From: CAZEAN01 sp964510225 | GTDB lineage: Bacteria; Planctomycetota; Planctomycetia; Isosphaerales; Isosphaeraceae | Assembly: GCA_964510225.1 (NCBI GenBank) | Contig: CAZEAN010000052.1 | Location: forward strand, 1 to 41,249 | Direction of reading: 5' to 3' | Length of the DNA stretch: 41,249 bases | In this document: piece after piece, positions 8,601 to 17,500 of the stretch | How positions within the stretch are numbered: position 1 is the stretch's first letter | How the letters are laid out: each line of letters opens with the position of its first letter | Position numbers and translations under genes: made by a program | The notes under the pieces: model-generated | Database searches by the model: none | What the model saw: only the letters and a program-made list of their open reading frames with translations | What the model was told of the DNA's origin: nothing

Positions 8601-9404
8601 TCAACGACGGAGCCGGCGGCGAGCGTAGCAAACGGCAAGGCCGACCCCCATCCCAGCGAGGGCAAGGCTACTCGGTTCGGGAACGACTGCGAACTGAATT
8701 CGGTAGATTTCGTCGCTACCCGAGAGGGTGCTATCGAAGATGTAACCAGCTGCTGTTTCAAGACCATCGTAGACCGCTAGTTCCGTGAAGTCGAATTCGA
8801 CAGTGCCGTTTTGGTCGACACGAAGGTCATTGTTTCCAATCGCCAGGAAGGCCGCATTTTCAGCGATCGCAACTTCTGACCCCGCATCCCAGATCGAATT
8901 TCCAGTCTGAAGAATCTCTGTGATCAACAAGTTGCCGTTGTTATCAAAGAGCTGGATTGGTGTATCGTTACCGAGGAAGAGATCGTTGCTGGGTACGACC
9001 ATCGTTGCGAAGGTAAAGAACTGATTGATCGCGGTGTCGACATCGAAAACCATCGAGGTTGTTTGCCCAGGGAGCAAGGGGGCGGGTGTCACTGAACCGA
9101 GGGTTGCGGTTGGATCAGCGTCGGCAAAAGCCGGGAACCAGGTCGAACCGCTTCCGCCTTCAGCGATTGTGACGATCGGTGCCGACGCGATGTCGCCGGT
9201 ATTGAACGCGACTTCACCTTCGTTAAACGGGTCGAAAACCCCATTGTGGAAGCCAAGCTGAAGTGGCGCGAAGCTCACACTATTTTCTTCGGCGAGGTTC
9301 GTCACTGTTACGCGAACGAGCGTGTCTGCCGAACTAACAGCAGTAAGAGCGAGAATAAGCGTAAGTGAGCCGATCCAGGTTAAGGCTGAGGAAAAAGGAC
9401 GCAT
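8601..9404 (-). CDS. PEP-CTERM protein with spondin-like domain
   Basis: The 267-residue exported protein starts with a signal peptide (MRPFSSALTWIGSLTLILALTA, cleavage near VSSADT). The mature part, starting VRVTVTNLAEENSVSFAPLQ and including the phrases GFHNGVFDPFNEGE and SNDLFLGND, resembles bacterial spondin_N domains. The C-terminus is a complete PEP-CTERM sorting signal: VVPEPSSLALAGMG, a hydrophobic stretch and an Arg-rich tail (RRRLRR). Such proteins are processed by an exosortase and delivered to the cell surface or matrix. The start at 9404 is supported by AGGAGA eight bases upstream. An in-frame start at 9491 would put 29 charged residues before the signal peptide. It converges on sqdB and diverges from the next PEP-CTERM gene. 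Confidence 0.88.
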   Translation of the reverse strand: MRPFSSALTWIGSLTLILALTAVSSADTLVRVTVTNLAEENSVSFAPLQLGFHNGVFDPFNEGEVAFNTGDIASAPIVTIAEGGSGSTWFPAFADADPTATLGSVTPAPLLPGQTTSMVFDVDTAINQFFTFATMVVPSNDLFLGNDTPIQLFDNNGNLLITEILQTGNSIWDAGSEVAIAENAAFLAIGNNDLRVDQNGTVEFDFTELAVYDGLETAAGYIFDSTLSGSDEIYRIQFAVVPEPSSLALAGMGVGLAVCYARRRLRR

Positions 9405-9924
9405 CAAACCATCTCTCCTGTGGAATGGTTGGAGTGAATGTTCAAACGAGCGGGAGCCATCCCGCCCACGAGGGTGGGGGTGTAGATTCAACCAACTGTG
9501 ACGATCGTCCGTCTGGCGTTAGTCGTTCAAGACGTCGAAACGTTACAGGTTCCAACAGGAATTGCGATCATTGTGGAATGCTTTCTCCTATTTATAATGT
9601 GTTGGCATCTCGACTTCGCTGCGTTTGGCTCGAGAGCGTTGATTGGGTAAGTTGCAACGAATGGTGACGTTGTTTTTTGGCAATAATGTCTAAAATGACT
9701 GGTGATCCATTGATCAAGGAATCGTTCGCGATTATTTTGTGCCTCGGCTGCATCGTTTTTAGGAACGAACCTCCCATATCGAGCAGGTTAGCCTCCTCTT
9801 TCGGGTTCAGAGACCACCACCACGCCTCTTGAATGACGCGAGACGTCGCAACTTGTCCCAGCACTCCGCATGGATCAAGTAAAAGTGGTGGTGCGTTGAT
9901 CATCTACTTCCGAGAGCACCATCC
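9405..9924. other. Divergent promoter region of two PEP-CTERM genes
   Basis: This 520-base gap separates two oppositely transcribed PEP-CTERM genes. It holds a possible plus-strand promoter, TTGTGG (9571-9576), 16 bases, TATAAT (9593-9598). It also holds a small hairpin (gcggga / tcccgc) near 9447-9462, in the leader of the minus-strand gene. Open frames here have no domain or ribosome-binding site. No gene is called. Confidence 0.4.
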
Positions 9925-10728
9925 ATGTCACGATTTCAGCTCCGATCACACCTCGCTATCGCTACGGTTCTGCTCAGCATCTGGCTTTGTCCTCAAGCCG
10001 AGGCTGTTGAAATCCCGCTTTCTTCCTTGTTGGGTCCGGTCCCTTCCTCCCCGGGTGACGGGCTTAACGGAACCTTCTTTGATGCGGGTGTGAGTATTCC
10101 CGATCTATCAACGGCAGACACGGTTGTTGCTGGGGGAAGCCCGACAGCAACCTTTCATTCGACTCTACTTGACTACCAACCAGGGGTGATCAACTCGATT
10201 AGCGACAACAACACGCTAGCAACTTTCCTTGGTGCGGATGCCTCAAGTTTGGTTCCTTCCAGTGTTGGAACCACCTCAACGCTGAACACCTCTGTCTTTC
10301 TGTTTGAAGGATTTATTCGGATTGATGAGTCCTTTGACAACGATACGAGCGACGCCGATATCGATGTCAACTTCCGGATTGGCTCGGACGACGGGTTCCG
10401 CCTGGTCATCGGTGGCGTCGAAGTCAGTTCATTCGCGGGACTCCGTGTGTTTGGCTTCAGTAGCAGCACCGCCGAGTTCCAGTCGGCCGGGGTGTACTCC
10501 TTCTCGCTGCTCTACTATGAGAACATGGGAGTCACGGGTATTGAAGCCTTTAGCAGTATCCCTGGTGGCCCTGGCTCCGGGGCGCCGACTGGCTCGGTGG
10601 GAATCTTGCCAACCGATATCCTTTATCGGACATTGCCGACTGTCATCCCTGAACCCTCGAGCTTGCTAATGGCGGGTGTTGGAATCTTGGGTATCGTTGG
10701 GCTTCGTCTCCGATTAAGCCGCGACTAA
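9925..10728 (+). CDS. PEP-CTERM protein with PA14-like domain
   Basis: The 267-residue exported protein has a signal peptide (MSRFQLRSHLAIATVLLSIW, cleavage near AEAVE). It ends in the PEP-CTERM signal VIPEPSSLLMAGVGILGIVG followed by LRLRLSRD. The middle contains the run NFRIGSDDGFRLVIGGVEV and the YSFSLLYYENMG segment, which are hallmarks of PA14/GLEYA-type carbohydrate-binding beta-sandwiches. A surface or matrix carbohydrate-binding role is a reasonable inference, and the ligand is unknown. Two PEP-CTERM genes back to back and a CAAX-protease-related gene at 18446 suggest the strain has a working exosortase system encoded elsewhere. Confidence 0.87.
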   Translation: MSRFQLRSHLAIATVLLSIWLCPQAEAVEIPLSSLLGPVPSSPGDGLNGTFFDAGVSIPDLSTADTVVAGGSPTATFHSTLLDYQPGVINSISDNNTLATFLGADASSLVPSSVGTTSTLNTSVFLFEGFIRIDESFDNDTSDADIDVNFRIGSDDGFRLVIGGVEVSSFAGLRVFGFSSSTAEFQSAGVYSFSLLYYENMGVTGIEAFSSIPGGPGSGAPTGSVGILPTDILYRTLPTVIPEPSSLLMAGVGILGIVGLRLRLSRD

Positions 10729-10742
10729 ACCGAGTTCGATAC

Positions 10743-10782
10743 GACACCGCCCCCGCGCTCGCATTGTCGTGGTGGCGGTGTC
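10743..10782 (+). terminator. Hairpin after the PA14-like PEP-CTERM gene
   Basis: A perfect 9-base inverted repeat, gacaccgcc (10743-10751) and ggcggtgtc (10774-10782), lies 15 bases after the stop codon. The loop is 22 bases and the following sequence is not T-rich, so it is a plausible but weak terminator. Confidence 0.45.
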
Positions 10783-10921
10783 ACGATCAGCGGGTATCAA
10801 GCTGTTTTCTTACGATAGATTTTTGGGATCTGTATTAATTGACCGGTAGAATAATGATGTTCACAAGAGAAGCGGAGGTGCGTCTTTAGTCGGCACTTCA
10901 TCGACGAAGGAGACTTGACCG

Positions 10922-11827
10922 ATGAGTCCCCTTGATCGCGCAAAGGTATCACTGGATGGATTGTCGGTAGGTGATGCCTTCGGCCAGATGTTCTTCGGGC
11001 GTCGCGAGATCGTCGCCGAGATGATCGAACATCGAGCCGAACCCAAGGCGCCTTGGTACCTGACCGACGATTCGATCATGGCGATCGCGATTGTCGAGAC
11101 CCTCGAAGCTCACGGTCGGATCGATCAGGATGATCTCGCCCGTCGCTTTGCGTCTGGTTTTCGAAAAGACCCGCTTCGAGGTTATGGTGGGATGGCGATC
11201 CACATCCTCCAGATGATCTCGGAGGGTGCCGATTGGCGTCAGGTTGCCCCGAAGGTATTTGACGGCTCGGGCTCTTTTGGAAACGGTGCGGCGATGCGAA
11301 TTGCACCCTTAGGAGCCTACTTTGCCGATGATCTCGAACGCTTGGTCGTCGAAGCGATCCGGTCCGCCGAAGTGACCCACGCCCATCCGGAGGGGATTGC
11401 TGGGGCGGTCGCGGTGGCATTGGCCGCAGCCTGGGCCTGGCTTCGGACAGATCAGCAAATCGAGCAAGACCTTTTCGACTTCGTTCTTCAAGCGACCCCA
11501 ACTGGCGAGACCCGCGAGGGGATTGTACAGGCGAGCGAACTTCCTGCGGACCTCAGTGCTGCCAGCGCAGTCCAAATTCTCGGAAACGGTTCCAAAGTCT
11601 CTGCTCAAGATACGGTTCCATTCGTCCTCTGGTCGGCATCGAAAACGATTGATAATTTCGAGGAAGCCCTCTGGCAGACGGTCAGTGGACTTGGTGATCG
11701 GGACACCACGTGTGCCATGGTGGGGGGGATTGTCGGTCTTCGTGTTGGCCACGCAGGCATTCCCACTGGATGGCTTGAATCGAGGGAATCACTCCACGCC
11801 TGGGCCTCTAACGACCCAGGCGAATGA
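10922..11827 (+). CDS. ADP-ribosylglycohydrolase family protein
   Basis: This 301-residue protein belongs to the DraG/ARH family, which removes ADP-ribose from proteins or other acceptors using a two-magnesium centre. Signature segments are present: the TDDS motif at residues 48-51 (usual form TDDT), SFGNGAAMRIAPLG, THAHPEGIAGAVAVA, and near the C-terminus LGDRDTTCAMVGGIVG, which stands for the family's G-D-T-D-T/S metal site with an Arg insertion-like variant (DRDTT). A strong Shine-Dalgarno GAAGGAG (10906-10912) precedes the ATG. sqdX follows 95 bases later on the same strand and may share the transcript. No matching ADP-ribosyltransferase is visible nearby, so the substrate is unknown. Confidence 0.9.
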   Translation: MSPLDRAKVSLDGLSVGDAFGQMFFGRREIVAEMIEHRAEPKAPWYLTDDSIMAIAIVETLEAHGRIDQDDLARRFASGFRKDPLRGYGGMAIHILQMISEGADWRQVAPKVFDGSGSFGNGAAMRIAPLGAYFADDLERLVVEAIRSAEVTHAHPEGIAGAVAVALAAAWAWLRTDQQIEQDLFDFVLQATPTGETREGIVQASELPADLSAASAVQILGNGSKVSAQDTVPFVLWSASKTIDNFEEALWQTVSGLGDRDTTCAMVGGIVGLRVGHAGIPTGWLESRESLHAWASNDPGE

Positions 11828-11922
11828 TCGATCAAAAGATGATCCGCGCAGTTGGATGATCCAGTTGGTACGATGGTTGTTCAAAATGAGTGCCAGCCCA
11901 TGATCATCAACAACATAAATCC

Positions 11923-13143
11923 ATGCGTATTGCCCTTTTCACCGAGACGTTCCTGCCAAAGGTTGACGGGATCGTCACACGATTGACCCAGACCATCCGA
12001 CAACTCCAACGCGCTGGTGATGAAGTCCTTGTCGTAGCGCCTGCTGGGGCACCGAAGCGCTTCGAAGGGGCGAAAGTTGTTGGTGTCCCCGCCCTCCCCT
12101 TCGCGCTCTATCCAGAGTTAAAGCTTGCGATCACTGGCAAGAAGATTGGAAAACGGCTACTAAAGTTTGACCCAGAGGTCATCCACGTCGTGAATCCAGC
12201 CGTTCTGGGAGCGTGTGGCGTCGCCCATGCTGTCAAACGCAACAAACCGCTAGTCGCTTCGTATCATACACATGTACCTAAATACCTCAAGCACTACAAG
12301 CTCGGTGCGCTTGAGGGACTCTGTTGGAAGATCATCCGAGGGATGCACAACAACGCAAATCTGAATCTCTGTACTTCAACCGCGATGATCGATGAGTTAA
12401 ACGCCAAAGGGTTCACCAATCTCGCACTCTGGCCTCGGGCGGTCGACACCGAACTCTTTCGCCCCGTGTTGCGCTCCGATGCGATGCGTGAGGAACTCTC
12501 GGGTGGTCGGTCCGGTGCCCCGCTCTTGCTCTATGTGGGTCGACTCGCGGCCGAGAAAGGAGTCGACCAAATCCGACCGGTCCTGGAAGCGATCCCTGAA
12601 GCAACCCTTGCACTTGTGGGGGATGGACCTGCTCGGGAAAAGCTCGAGAAGCACTTTGAGGGAACCAGGGCCCGGTTTATCGGCTACCTGAAAGGAGAGC
12701 GACTGGCATCAGCGTTTGCATCTGCAGATGCCCTCGTCTTTCCATCCAAGACAGAGACGCTCGGCCTTGTTCTCTTGGAAGCAATGGCCGCCGGTTGCCC
12801 CGTGATCGCAGCGAGAGCCGGTGGAATTACGGACATCGTGACTGATGGTCTCAACGGAAGCCTCTTCGATCCCGAGGATCCCAAGGGGTTGATCGAGACG
12901 ACCCAAAGCTTGCTAAGCGACCATGCCCTGCGACAATCCCTAAGTGAAGCGGCGCGTTATGAAGCTGAACGGTGGAATTGGAAGGCGGCCACAGACGTCC
13001 TCCGTGACTATTACACCAACGTTCTCAGTCGTTTCAGCGATCCGAATCCGACGACACTTGCCACACCAACGAACCCGCTAGCGGACCAGGCTCCAGGTTC
13101 GACAACGCCTGAACTTCCCTCGTCGTCGTCGACCCCAACGTGA
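11923..13143 (+). CDS. sqdX: Sulfoquinovosyltransferase (SQDG synthase), GT4 family
   Basis: The 406-residue glycosyltransferase transfers sulfoquinovose from UDP-sulfoquinovose to diacylglycerol, completing SQDG at the membrane. The N-terminus MRIALFTETFLPKVDGIVTR is nearly the textbook SqdX/SQD2 opening, followed by HVVNPAVLGACG, LVASYHTHVPKYLKHY, LNLCTSTAMIDEL and LALWPRAVDTELF. The C-terminal GT4 half has LLYVGRLAAEKGVDQI, LVGDGPAREKLE and the nucleotide-binding PSKTETLGLVLLEAMAAGCP. A Ser/Thr/Pro-rich tail ends the protein. A GTG at 11890 is in frame, but the ATG at 11923 begins exactly where the family starts. Other GT4 enzymes share the C-terminal half, but the N-terminal half is specific. 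Confidence 0.92.
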   Translation: MRIALFTETFLPKVDGIVTRLTQTIRQLQRAGDEVLVVAPAGAPKRFEGAKVVGVPALPFALYPELKLAITGKKIGKRLLKFDPEVIHVVNPAVLGACGVAHAVKRNKPLVASYHTHVPKYLKHYKLGALEGLCWKIIRGMHNNANLNLCTSTAMIDELNAKGFTNLALWPRAVDTELFRPVLRSDAMREELSGGRSGAPLLLYVGRLAAEKGVDQIRPVLEAIPEATLALVGDGPAREKLEKHFEGTRARFIGYLKGERLASAFASADALVFPSKTETLGLVLLEAMAAGCPVIAARAGGITDIVTDGLNGSLFDPEDPKGLIETTQSLLSDHALRQSLSEAARYEAERWNWKAATDVLRDYYTNVLSRFSDPNPTTLATPTNPLADQAPGSTTPELPSSSSTPT

Positions 13144-13175
13144 TCTTCCAGCGTTCTGGACGAGTGCCTGAGCGA

Positions 13176-13979
13176 TCAAACGAGGAGATCTCCCCGGAAG
13201 ACCGTGACGGCGCGGCCGGTCAATTCCACCCGATCCTCCACTAACCGAACACCAACGTGTCCCCCTCTTGGGGATGCCTGGAATCCTCGCATCGCCACCT
13301 TTGATAGTTTGGGGCCCCAGTACGGACCCAGAGCACAGTGAGCAGACCCGGTCACGGGATCCTCATCAATTCCTGCTCGAGGTGCAAAGAACCGAGAAAT
13401 GAAGTCCGATTCCGTCGGCAGATCAGATCGAGCCGTTACAATGATCCCACGCGCTTCAATCGTTGCCAATTGGCGAAAGTCTGGTTGAAGGTTGCGGACA
13501 AGTTCGGCCGAGTCGAATTCGAGAAGTAGATCAAACCGGTTAGAGAGAACCGCAATTGGCTCGACCCCAAGTCCGTCCGCCAAGCTCGGGGGTGGTTCGA
13601 TGGCGGACGATCGGACCGCAGGGAAGTCAAGAACTATTTCTTCCCCTTCGCGACGCGCGGTCAGTCGTCCCGACTTTGTGTCGAATCGAGCGAGTTGATT
13701 AGGTCTGATGAGACCACGGTCCCAAAGCAGATGTGCTGCAGCGAGCGTCGCATGGCCGCAAAGATCAACCTCGATCTTGGGTGTGAACCACCGAAGTTCA
13801 TAAAGCGAGCCATCATCGCTCTCGATCCGGTGGATGAACGCCGTCTCAGAGAGATTCATCTCCAGCGCAACCGACTGCATCCAAGCGGTTGTTCCGGGAG
13901 ACTCAAGTAAGCAGACCGCCGCCGGGTTCCCTTGAAACGGCCCTGCTGCAAATGCATCGATCTGATCAAGTATGTTCAC
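13176..13979 (-). CDS. PhzF-family isomerase/epimerase-like protein
   Basis: The 267-residue protein has the PhzF (diaminopimelate-epimerase-like) double hot-dog fold. Recognisable segments are the N-terminal IDAFAAGPFQGNPAAVCLL, the catalytic Glu in NLSETAFIH, the RWFTPKIEVDLCGHATLAAAH block and the C-terminal DEDPVTGSAHCALGPYW. Members isomerise varied small molecules, and without phenazine genes nearby the substrate is unknown. The GTG at 13979 is chosen because AAGGA stands 6 bases upstream and the family N-terminus begins there. An in-frame ATG at 14165 would add 62 unrelated residues. The gene converges on sqdX with 32 bases between stops. Confidence 0.9.
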   Translation of the reverse strand: MNILDQIDAFAAGPFQGNPAAVCLLESPGTTAWMQSVALEMNLSETAFIHRIESDDGSLYELRWFTPKIEVDLCGHATLAAAHLLWDRGLIRPNQLARFDTKSGRLTARREGEEIVLDFPAVRSSAIEPPPSLADGLGVEPIAVLSNRFDLLLEFDSAELVRNLQPDFRQLATIEARGIIVTARSDLPTESDFISRFFAPRAGIDEDPVTGSAHCALGPYWGPKLSKVAMRGFQASPRGGHVGVRLVEDRVELTGRAVTVFRGDLLV

Positions 13980-14510
13980 AATTGGGTCCTTGGCCTCCAA
14001 CTTGAGGACGTCCGGTTTATCGTAATACCCGTTCGTTCCGATGCAACCAACTGGTTGAGTGACACACCGATGCTTCAATGAGTTCATGAAGCAAGACTGG
14101 GGTCCGCGGATTTCCGACGCCTTGCGACCAATCAATTGACAGAATAATACGAGCCATGCTAGCATTGTTGCAGGTTTGTGATTGTACTAAAGCGCCGAAC
14201 GTGTCTTCGCGGTGTCAGGTAGGTTGACTCGGCGTTGATGCGTTACTGTTGACCACACGATCTTTCGGTCAGAGTCGTCTTCAATCGCGCGCACCGGACC
14301 AGTCGATTCAACCAACGCAGCGAGTTTGCGATCTCGGTTTGCCTCGTCAAGAAACACAGGCAAGATACTTCAACGAGGGACAATACAATTTCAACTTGTA
14401 TATAGTCCCAGCAAATCAAGATCGTTAGGTACGAGCAGACCGGCGGCGACTACTTTCAGAGACCCCTCACCACACACACCATGGTCGGGTCAACATAGGG
14501 AGGCACCATC
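13980..14510. other. Divergent gap upstream of the Calx-beta protein
   Basis: This 531-base stretch separates the PhzF-like gene from the large secreted protein. No gene is supported. A possible minus-10 element TATAGT at 14401-14406 faces the large gene without a good minus-35 partner. AGGGAGG at 14497-14503 is the ribosome-binding site that fixes the GTG start at 14511. Confidence 0.4.
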
Positions 14511-17500
14511 GTGACGAGGCATGAACGAAAGCGCCGGTTTCGGCGTTCAAGCTCCAATTCGGCCCGACCAGCTATGGAGTCCATGGAGCCGCGTTGTCTG
14601 TTGGCTACCTTTACCGTTACCAATCCCAATGATGGTACCGGTGAGTCGGGGACTCTCAGAGAAGCCATCATCATGGCTAATGAGACGCCCAATGAAAACG
14701 ACACGATCGAGTTTGATATTCCGGATATTGGTCCGGGTCAGTCAGTACGGATTCAGCTTGCCAGTGAACTTCCTGAGATCACCGATACGCTCTCGATTAA
14801 CGGGCGCTCGCAGACCGATACAACCGGCCAGATTGCTCAGGTGATCATTGATGGGAGTGACCCTGATAGTCCCTCGATGCTCGTTGGTGACGTCTTCCGG
14901 TTTGTCGATGGAAGTTTTGGGAGTGAAGTACGCGGGCTCTCCATAACGAATTTCAGCAATACTGCCATTACATTCGTTGAACGCTTTTCGATTTTCCTCG
15001 GTGATGATGATGCCGACGACAACCTCGTAGTCGACACGATCATTGGTGGAGAGGTGGCCTCGAATGGTGAGGTAATTGGTCAGACGCTTCCCGCCAATTT
15101 GGGAATTTTGTTATCCAACTCGTCACGGAATCGTATCGGCACCTTAAGTAACTCTGAACCGAACCTCCCCTCCAATCAACAGGGGAATCGGTTTGTTCAA
15201 GTTCGAGACGGGATCTCCGTCGTCGGAGATAGCATCGACAACCTAATTCTTTATAACCAAGTCCAGCTGGCAAGCGGTTTGGGGAACCGATTGGGAATCG
15301 ATCTCAGTGGTGATGGAGTAACCCCGAATGATCCGATTCCAGATGGTGATACGGGTCCTAACTTATTGCAGAACTTCCCGGTAATTCAGTCTGCGGTCAC
15401 GACATTTCTTGGGGGTGTTTACACGACGCAGATCACCGGGGAACTCCGGTCGACACCGAACCAAGATTTCATCATCCAACTTTATGAGAACACTTCCTCA
15501 TTACTCGATGACCAACGGCCTGGTGAGCGTTACCTCGCTGACATTGAGGTTTCTACAGACGCCACTGGAATTGCGACGTTTTCGTTCAGTCCGCCTTCGT
15601 CGACCGATCCAAATTCGATTGCTAATATCCAAGGAACGGTAACAGCGACGGCGACTGGCCCCGCCGTCGCCGACGGTTTAGTCTTCGGCAACACCTCAGA
15701 GTTCTCAGCACCATTCGAGGTCGACTTCATTACCGACCTGGTCGACCTCCAGGTTTTTGCGAATCCTTCGGCAACCCTAGTGCCCGTTGGTCGCGAGTTC
15801 ACAATTGATGTGAACATGATTAATAGCAATGCGAACTTTGCTGCAAATTTCGCAAGGTTGCGTGCCTCGTTCCCCAACTCGGCGATAGTGCAGAATGTCG
15901 AGATTCTGAGTACATCGACCTTAGATCCGGTCAATGACATCAGCATCACACCGAATCCTGTTCAAGGACCGGTTGTAACGGTGCTCGCCGATGGCCAGAC
16001 GGATGACAGTGGTAACGAGATCGACTTCCCTGGCGGCGAGAATGTCGTTGTTCGGTTCACCATTGTGCCGACGGTTGTTGAGCCCTTCACGGTCGGATTT
16101 ACGATCGATGGCAGCATCAACGACAATGACCTGTCGAACAACACCGACTTCGAAACGGTAACTGTTTTTGCCGAGCCGTTTGTTTCACAGCTCTCGTATT
16201 CGTCAAACATCTTTACAGTTTCTGAGTCTGGTTCGTTCGCGACGATTACGGTGAACCGAGGTGAGGTCCTCAACGGTGAAGTGACCGTTGACTATGTGGC
16301 TAGTTCTGGGACGGCGACCGAAGATATCGACTTCGGGATGACCGCCGGTACCCTAACATTTAGTGAAGGTGTCGAGACGCAGCAATTTACGATCCCGATC
16401 ATTGACAACAACACCTTCCAGGCGAATCGAACTGTCCAACTCGCACTCTCGAATCCGACAGTGACGGACCCTGAACCTGGGCTGATCGAAGATGCGGTTC
16501 TCGTCCGTTCAGCAACTGCAGTCTTGACGATCTTTGACAACGATCCGCCCCAGCCGGCGCCTCAAACGGTCGAGTTCACTACATCCGACCTCACTGTCTT
16601 CGAGAACGAGGGAGAGGCTGTCCTCACACTGGAACGCTCGGCAGACAACGGAAACGTTTCTATTCCGTTCGAGACAATTTCTGGAACCGCCATCGGCGGT
16701 GTTGACTTTGTCGAGACGATGGGAATTGCTCAGTTTGAAAGCGGGAGTCTTGAGACCACGATCTCGATTCCGCTGATCGACGACATGATCGAGCTTCAGC
16801 CAGAGCGATCGTTTAGCGTCCGGATCGGGGCTGGGATCGGTGCGATCGTTGGTGAACTTGACGAAGCAACCGTAACGATCATCGACGATGACACACCACC
16901 CGAAGGGTTCCTCTCGTTCGAGATCGCTGCGATTACGGTTTCCGAGTCTAGTGGAACCACAGAGATCACTGTCGTCCGCCAAGGCGGCAGCGGTACTGCG
17001 ACCGTTGGCCTTGGGATCACTGGCGGTAATGCAATCCCGGGACAAGACTTTGAGCCGATTCCTAACACTCTCGAGTTTGGTCCCGATGACACGGAGCAGA
17101 CCTTCAACTTCACGACCATTGACGACGACGTCTTCAATGGAACCCGTACTGTAACTCTCGGTCTCACAGCATTCGGTGATTCCGAGATCAAAGATCCGGG
17201 ATCGCTTACGATCACAATCCTAGATGACGATCCCGCACCTCCTGCGATCGCGACCCTCGATGCGGAATCGATTACGATTTCCGAAACAATCGGGATGCTC
17301 ACGGTCAACATCAACCGGTCAGGGAATCTCTCTGGGGAAGTCAGCATTGGGATTGGCACCTCCCCTGGGAGTGCCATTCCGGGTGTCGACTACGAGACCT
17401 TGATCACCCGGGTCTTCTTCGCAGATGGTGAGCCGCTACAAACCGTGAACATCCCGATCATCGACGATAACGAAATTGGGACCCCCGTTACCTTTGGGAT

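Noticed and set aside
13980..14165. 62-residue N-terminal extension of the PhzF-like protein
   Set aside because: Residues do not fit the family, while the GTG at 13979 has a ribosome-binding site and the family N-terminus.
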